Below, one piece after another: positions 60,591 to 64,000 of a DNA stretch of 64,000 nucleotides; positions within the stretch are counted from its first letter, which is position 1, and the number at the start of each line of letters is the position of its first letter. Source of the DNA: Actinopolymorpha alba DSM 45243 (GTDB taxonomy: Bacteria; Actinomycetota; Actinomycetes; Propionibacteriales; Actinopolymorphaceae). The position numbers were made by a program, and so were the translations under genes. The DNA lies in contig NZ_KB892758.1 in the NCBI RefSeq assembly GCF_000373925.1, positions 19,830 to 83,829 of the forward strand, in the 5' to 3' direction. A model generated the notes under the pieces. The model saw only the letters and a program-made list of their open reading frames with translations. It was not told the origin of the DNA and ran no database searches.

Positions 60591-61754
60591 ATGTTCTTTA
60601 CTTTGATCGCTGGAGTGCGGCATAATTGACTTATGCTCACGAAGGATCAGCGTAGCGAACTAGGGTCCGTGGTGTCTGTTGGGTATGACGGTTCGGTGTC
60701 GTCGCGGGCGCAGATGGTGCTGGCATGGCACGATGGGGAGAGTGTCGCCGGCATTGCGGAGCGGTTCAAGACAACTAAGCCGACGGTGTACAAGTGGGTG
60801 GATCGATTCACCGAAGGTGGCGTTGCGGCGCTGGAAAGTCGTAAATCGACGGGTAGGCCTCGATCTATATCTGGTTCGGTGCGGTCGCGGATTGTGGCGT
60901 TGACGAAACGGCCCCCACCGAAAGAAACGGGGCTGACCCACTGGTCCACGCAGGAGATGGCCAAATACCTGAAACGTCATGAAGGCATCAACGTCTCCCA
61001 CAACTTCGTTGCCGAGCTGTGGCGTGAGCACGGACTGAAACCGCACCGGCAGGGCACGTTCAAGACCTCCACCGACCCGGAGTTCACCGCGAAAGTGGTC
61101 GACATCGTGGGCCTGTACCTGAACCCGCCCGCGGGGGCGATCGTGTTGAGCTTCGACGAGAAGACGCAGGTCCAAGCGCTAGACCGGACCCAGCCGCTGC
61201 TACCGATCAGCTTCGACAAGACCGAGAAGCGCACCCACGACTACATCCGCCATGGCACCACCAACCTGTTCGCCGCACTCGAGGTACTGACCGGCAAAGT
61301 CATCGGACAAAGCTTCCAAAGGAAGCGCACCAAAGAATTCCTGCGCTTCATGGATCGAGCGACCAACCAGTACCCCGCCAACCAAGAGATCCATGTGATC
61401 CTGGACAACCTGAAAACCCACAACAACGCCGACGTCGACAAGTGGCTCGCCAAGCACCCGAACGTGACCTTCCACTTCACCCCGAAAGGTAGCTCCTGGA
61501 TCAACCAGATCGAAACCTGGTTCGGCATCATCACCCGACAATCCATCCGGCGCGGCACCTTCCACTCCGTCGCCGAACTCATCAAACACATCAACGACTA
61601 CATCGACCACTGGAACGAAGACGCCGAACCATTCGAATGGACGGCCACCGCCGACCAGATCCTGGAGAAAGTCGCCATGCTCGACCGCGACTACGTAAAA
61701 CTCGTCGCCAACAACTACAACGCCAAGTAAAGACTATTCAATTACGAGACACTA
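60574..61754. mobile_element. Intact IS630-family insertion sequence with TA target duplication
   Basis: The element spans 60576-61752 (1177 bp) between TA dinucleotides at 60574-60575 and 61753-61754, the duplication typical of IS630/Tc1. The ends read GTGTCGCATAATTGAATGTT and, as reverse complement on the right, GTGTCTCGTAATTGAATAGT. About 26 of 30 positions match, extending to a shared TCTTTACTT. It carries one transposase gene. It is AT-richer than its surroundings. A second internal GCATAATTGA occurs at about 60620, next to the gene start. Confidence 0.9.
60633..61730 (+). CDS. IS630-family transposase, 365 aa
   Basis: ATG 60633. The N-terminal HTH is RAQMVLAWHDGESVAGIAERFKTTKPTVYKWVDRFTEGGVAALES. 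The DDE core is complete: VLSFDEKTQVQALDRTQP (first D), IHVILDNLKTHNNADVDKWL (second D) and KGSSWINQIETWFGIITRQSI (E). The length is full for the family, with no frameshift, so the element is probably active. It cuts and pastes the 60576-61752 element into TA sites. Confidence 0.93.
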   Translation: MLTKDQRSELGSVVSVGYDGSVSSRAQMVLAWHDGESVAGIAERFKTTKPTVYKWVDRFTEGGVAALESRKSTGRPRSISGSVRSRIVALTKRPPPKETGLTHWSTQEMAKYLKRHEGINVSHNFVAELWREHGLKPHRQGTFKTSTDPEFTAKVVDIVGLYLNPPAGAIVLSFDEKTQVQALDRTQPLLPISFDKTEKRTHDYIRHGTTNLFAALEVLTGKVIGQSFQRKRTKEFLRFMDRATNQYPANQEIHVILDNLKTHNNADVDKWLAKHPNVTFHFTPKGSSWINQIETWFGIITRQSIRRGTFHSVAELIKHINDYIDHWNEDAEPFEWTATADQILEKVAMLDRDYVKLVANNYNAK

Positions 61755-61764
61755 GGCTCAGCAC

Positions 61765-62277
61765 ATGCGCTGGCTCGCTGTAATGTGCGCCGCGGCTCTG
61801 GCCGTCCTACTAGCGGCCTGCACTCCGGCTATCAACGGGCTGACGGGGATCAGCGTCGATCGGCAAGGCCACTTGGTCATCGTCCTCGGCTGGTGTGGTC
61901 GCGCCTCGCCAGAGCGCGCTGTCATAACCCACGATGGAGTTGACCCCCTCCGCGGTACAGACTATGTCGTTGACGCCTCCTATCAAGCACCGCGCCTCTC
62001 GGGACAGCTCGCGTCCTTCCGTGCGGACGACCCACGAGACGGGTGGAGGCTCGAAGGCAGCGCACCGAGTTTTCAGAAGGACATCACTTACAGCGCCGGC
62101 AGCGGAGGGCGACGCTTCCCCGGCTACTACAGCACGGGTGATGTGGAGTTTCGACTCAGCACCGTGGCTCGTCTTGCGCCTGGTCAAGTGTTCATACAGG
62201 ACCCTCGGGAAGAGGGCCTGCCCGAGCGAATGGTGACCATGCGCGAGTTCGTTGGAATCGTGCATGATTCGTGTTGA
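61765..62277 (+). CDS. Lipoprotein of unknown function, 170 aa
   Basis: ATG 61765 starts MRWLAVMCAAALAVLLAACT, a lipoprotein signal with an LLAAC lipobox. The rest has two cysteines (LGWCGRA and the C-terminal HDSC) and no recognised domain. The IS630 right end is only 10 bases upstream, so the native promoter is displaced. Expression, if any, would depend on the IS or its transposase promoter. Confidence 0.7.
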   Translation: MRWLAVMCAAALAVLLAACTPAINGLTGISVDRQGHLVIVLGWCGRASPERAVITHDGVDPLRGTDYVVDASYQAPRLSGQLASFRADDPRDGWRLEGSAPSFQKDITYSAGSGGRRFPGYYSTGDVEFRLSTVARLAPGQVFIQDPREEGLPERMVTMREFVGIVHDSC

Positions 62278-62544
62278 CGGTGGACCATGCATGGAGGCTC
62301 ATGCAGGAATACGCGCGCACCCACGAAGGGGTAAATCTTGGCGAGTGGTGTGAGCCGTAGTCGCTGGCCGACGGTCTACTCATGCACGTGTCGAGAACCG
62401 GAGTCGTTCGGACGTGCCCCTGCGGTGCCGCCGAACATCCCGCGATGGCGTTCCCCTCGTCGAGCCAGACGGCTTCGTTGGCAGTCTCTGGGTCGACGAC
62501 GATTGGGGACGTTCGTCCGCCGCACAGATTGCCCAATGGAGGTC
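62278..62544. other. Short region after the lipoprotein gene, unassigned
   Basis: A minus-strand frame here reads GNLCGGRTSPIVVDPETANE then AVWLDEGNAIAGCSAAPQGH, which is not recognisable. It lies where the HNH end of the DUF222 gene should be. No intact gene is seen on either strand. Confidence 0.4.
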
Positions 62545-63549
62545 GAGCGGGTGGTGCGGCCGAGGTCGAGGACTTGGCCTTTGCCGTCGAGGACGGCGGG
62601 GATGACATCAGCATCACAGGCCAGCAGCCGCGCGGTCTCGGCGGAGATTTGTTCGCCGCTGTCCAGTCGCGTAGCCGATTCCGGTGACGAGTTGGGCCAG
62701 TGTCATGGTGATGATGATCTGCGGCTTGGTCCCGCCACGCGTGGGTGCCTCGCCAGCAGCAAGCGTGAGATCGAGCAACTCTACGAACGCGTCACCCAGC
62801 CGCCTCGATGCGGTGCGGGTGTCGGGTCCGTTCGCGTCGGTCTTCCGTGGTCTGGCCAGCGGGTCGAGGAGCGCATTGAGGCGTGCCATCTCGTCAACGG
62901 GCAGTTGAATGCGGGCGCTGTGAAGTCCCGGGCCTGATTGGGAGAACGTGATGGATCGCTTCTGTTCGGCCCGTTTGCGTTCCCGTTCCAGCTGCTCACC
63001 GAGCCGTCGTTCGGCGTCTTCGGGATCGATGGCCTCGTACAGGTGGATCCCTAACTGCCTAAGCTCTTTCGGATCGTGGCGGGTCGCCAACTCCAGCAGG
63101 CGCGCTTCACCCTCGCGTTTCTGCTCGTCGCTGATGTCCTTGGGCAGAAGGTTGATCGACTCGTGGATGATTTTCGCGTGCAGCGCCGAGATCCTTCCTG
63201 CGGCGAGTGCCTGGCCGGTGGCTTGAAGGTTGGTCTCCAACGCCTTGGCGAGTTTCACGTCCGCGCCGATAGCCCCTGGGTGAAGGTGCAGCTTGTGCCG
63301 CAGCCACGCCGCCGTCGATGTCGCACCAGCCTGGGAGGCAAGCTCATGGGTATCCACGTCGTGGATGGTCCGAAGCCGCAGCGCTTCAGACCGACCAACG
63401 ATCTTATGTGCCAGCTCCACAGCCTCGGCCCGCTCAGCATCCGTATACGACTAGATGGGGGATTCCAGAATGTCAGCGAGCATGGAATCGACCGCACCCA
63501 TGAAGCCCAGCACCGGGTGCGTGGGCGGGGCGCCGGTCGTGATCTCCAT
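62545..63549 (-). pseudogene. DUF222 (13E12 repeat) gene with in-frame amber, frameshift and lost HNH end
   Basis: From ATG 63549 the protein starts MEITTGAPPTHPVLGFMGAV and hits TAG at 63453-63451. It then continues in the same frame as SYTDAERAEAVELAHKIVGRSEALRLRTIHDVD and on through the helical DUF222 domain (GAIGADVKLAKALETNLQATGQALAAGRISALHAKII; ARLNALLDPLARPRK). At about 62667 one base is lost: LVTGIGYAT should continue LDSGEQISAETARLLACDAD, found in another frame. After GQVLDLGRTTR (about 62545) the usual HNH nuclease domain is missing. 13E12 proteins are common actinobacterial mobile-associated HNH proteins. Confidence 0.82.
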
Positions 63550-63895
63550 AACCGGAACACTATCGGCGACCACCGACAAGAACCCGGCCCAAGGAGCCCA
63601 TTCGAAGGCTCCCCGGAATGTAATTTTGGGTTGCTATGAATCGCTTTCCGTAACCCTCGTGAAGTTCACTGAATGATCCGCGGTCCCATTGAATAGACCG
63701 CCGCTCAGGTTGGCTGATACCCAAATCAACAACCGGGAGGCAGTGGAGACTTTTCCGGGTCAGGGAGCCTGTTGCTTTTTGTATTGGTCGGGAGGGCCGT
63801 GACCGGGGGCGGGCTCGCTGGCGGGTGATGTTGTGGGTTGCCGGGAGGGGCGGGTGTCGTGCTTGTCGGTGTGGCCGGGCGCCTCGCCTGAGGGG
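63550..63895. other. 346-bp intergenic region
   Basis: No gene is evident. The right two thirds is G-rich on the plus strand (runs such as GGGGGCGGG), so the minus strand upstream of the transposase stop is C-rich and looks like low-complexity intergenic DNA. The promoter of the DUF222 gene should lie just right of 63549. Confidence 0.4.
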
Positions 63896-64000
63896 TTAGG
63901 CGGTGGCTGTGAGGTGGGGGGTGGTGATTCCTTTGGTGGCGAGTTTGACGATGTTGGTGACGGCGCAGGCGAAGGAGAACTCCGATCGGGCGGCTTTGAG
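63896..64000 (-). CDS. Transposase C-terminal fragment, running off the window
   Basis: The minus-strand frame at the right edge reads LKAARSEFSFACAVTNIVKL then ATKGITTPHLTATA and stops at TAA 63896. The pattern (x-x-AR-x-EF-x-FAC-x-V-x-NL-x-K) is the usual C-terminus of IS1182/IS5-like transposases. The rest of the gene is beyond the window, so intactness cannot be judged. Confidence 0.6.
   Translation of the reverse strand, partial: LKAARSEFSFACAVTNIVKLATKGITTPHLTATA

Noticed and set aside
62688..63000. Possibility of tRNA, rRNA or CRISPR in the right-hand accessory region
   Set aside because: No cloverleaf-like CCA-ending sequence, rRNA signature or regularly spaced repeat array was seen here or elsewhere in the window.

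Overview
The window is high-GC DNA from a soil-type, spore-former-like actinomycete. Codon use is strongly GC-biased, there are many GTG/TTG starts, Tat and lipoprotein signals are present, and TetR/LacI/IclR/GntR/HxlR regulators are dense. The mix of LacI-controlled sugar ABC transporters, DUF4838 and GH-A type secreted glycosidases, rifampicin monooxygenase and 13E12/DUF222 genes would fit Kribbella or a relative, but the genus is an inference. No rRNA, tRNA or CRISPR array was seen.

Layout. 1-5100: two paralogous exported beta-propeller proteins flank an exported protein of unknown function, with an operator-like inverted repeat in the divergent promoter and a very long terminator hairpin at the end. 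5104-7500: a frameshifted Tat-exported phospholipase C-type phosphoesterase and a quinone-oxidoreductase remnant. 7794-13908: alpha/beta hydrolase, MFS transporter, then a ClpC2-like protein (HTH plus two Clp-N repeats) translationally coupled to an ABC exporter, a GNAT enzyme and a small membrane protein. 14244-18648: beta-lactamase-type serine hydrolase, a NarL-type two-component system, and a larger membrane protein related to the one at 13342. 18712-22456: two divergent, tightly overlapping operons (ABM monooxygenase, DUF2867-like protein, acyltransferase and a collapsed P450 on one side; micro-ORF, membrane protein and TetR on the other) separated by paired palindromes. 22782-32202: small secreted protein, SnoaL/HxlR pair, FAD oxidoreductase, AraC/VOC pair, IclR regulator, lipoprotein, GntR/amidohydrolase pair, with deletion scars between them.

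32264-43638 is the best-defined functional unit. It holds a LacI regulator, a sugar ABC transporter operon headed by a GDSL esterase, a Tat-exported DUF4838 glycosidase-like protein, an MDR dehydrogenase, an SDR epimerase/dehydratase and a phytanoyl-CoA-type dioxygenase. The same perfect 12-bp palindrome sits just downstream of a consensus promoter in front of both the transporter operon and the DUF4838 gene. This suggests one LacI regulon for hydrolysis, uptake and oxidation of an unidentified, possibly acylated, sugar or glycoside.

43639-54475 holds remnants of an ArdC-type mobile gene, a secreted endonuclease/exonuclease/phosphatase protein, a hydrolase/TetR pair with palindromic operators, an APH-family kinase, and a LacI-controlled 1094-aa secreted GH-A type glycosidase. 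54500-64000 is decayed and accessory. It contains fragments of GntR, sulfotransferase, DNA-ligase, AlkD-type and DUF222 genes, an intact IS630-family element (1177 bp, TA duplication), a second transposase fragment at the right edge, and two intact resistance-type genes: a rifampicin-monooxygenase homolog preceded by a 19-aa leader ORF, and an APH-family kinase.
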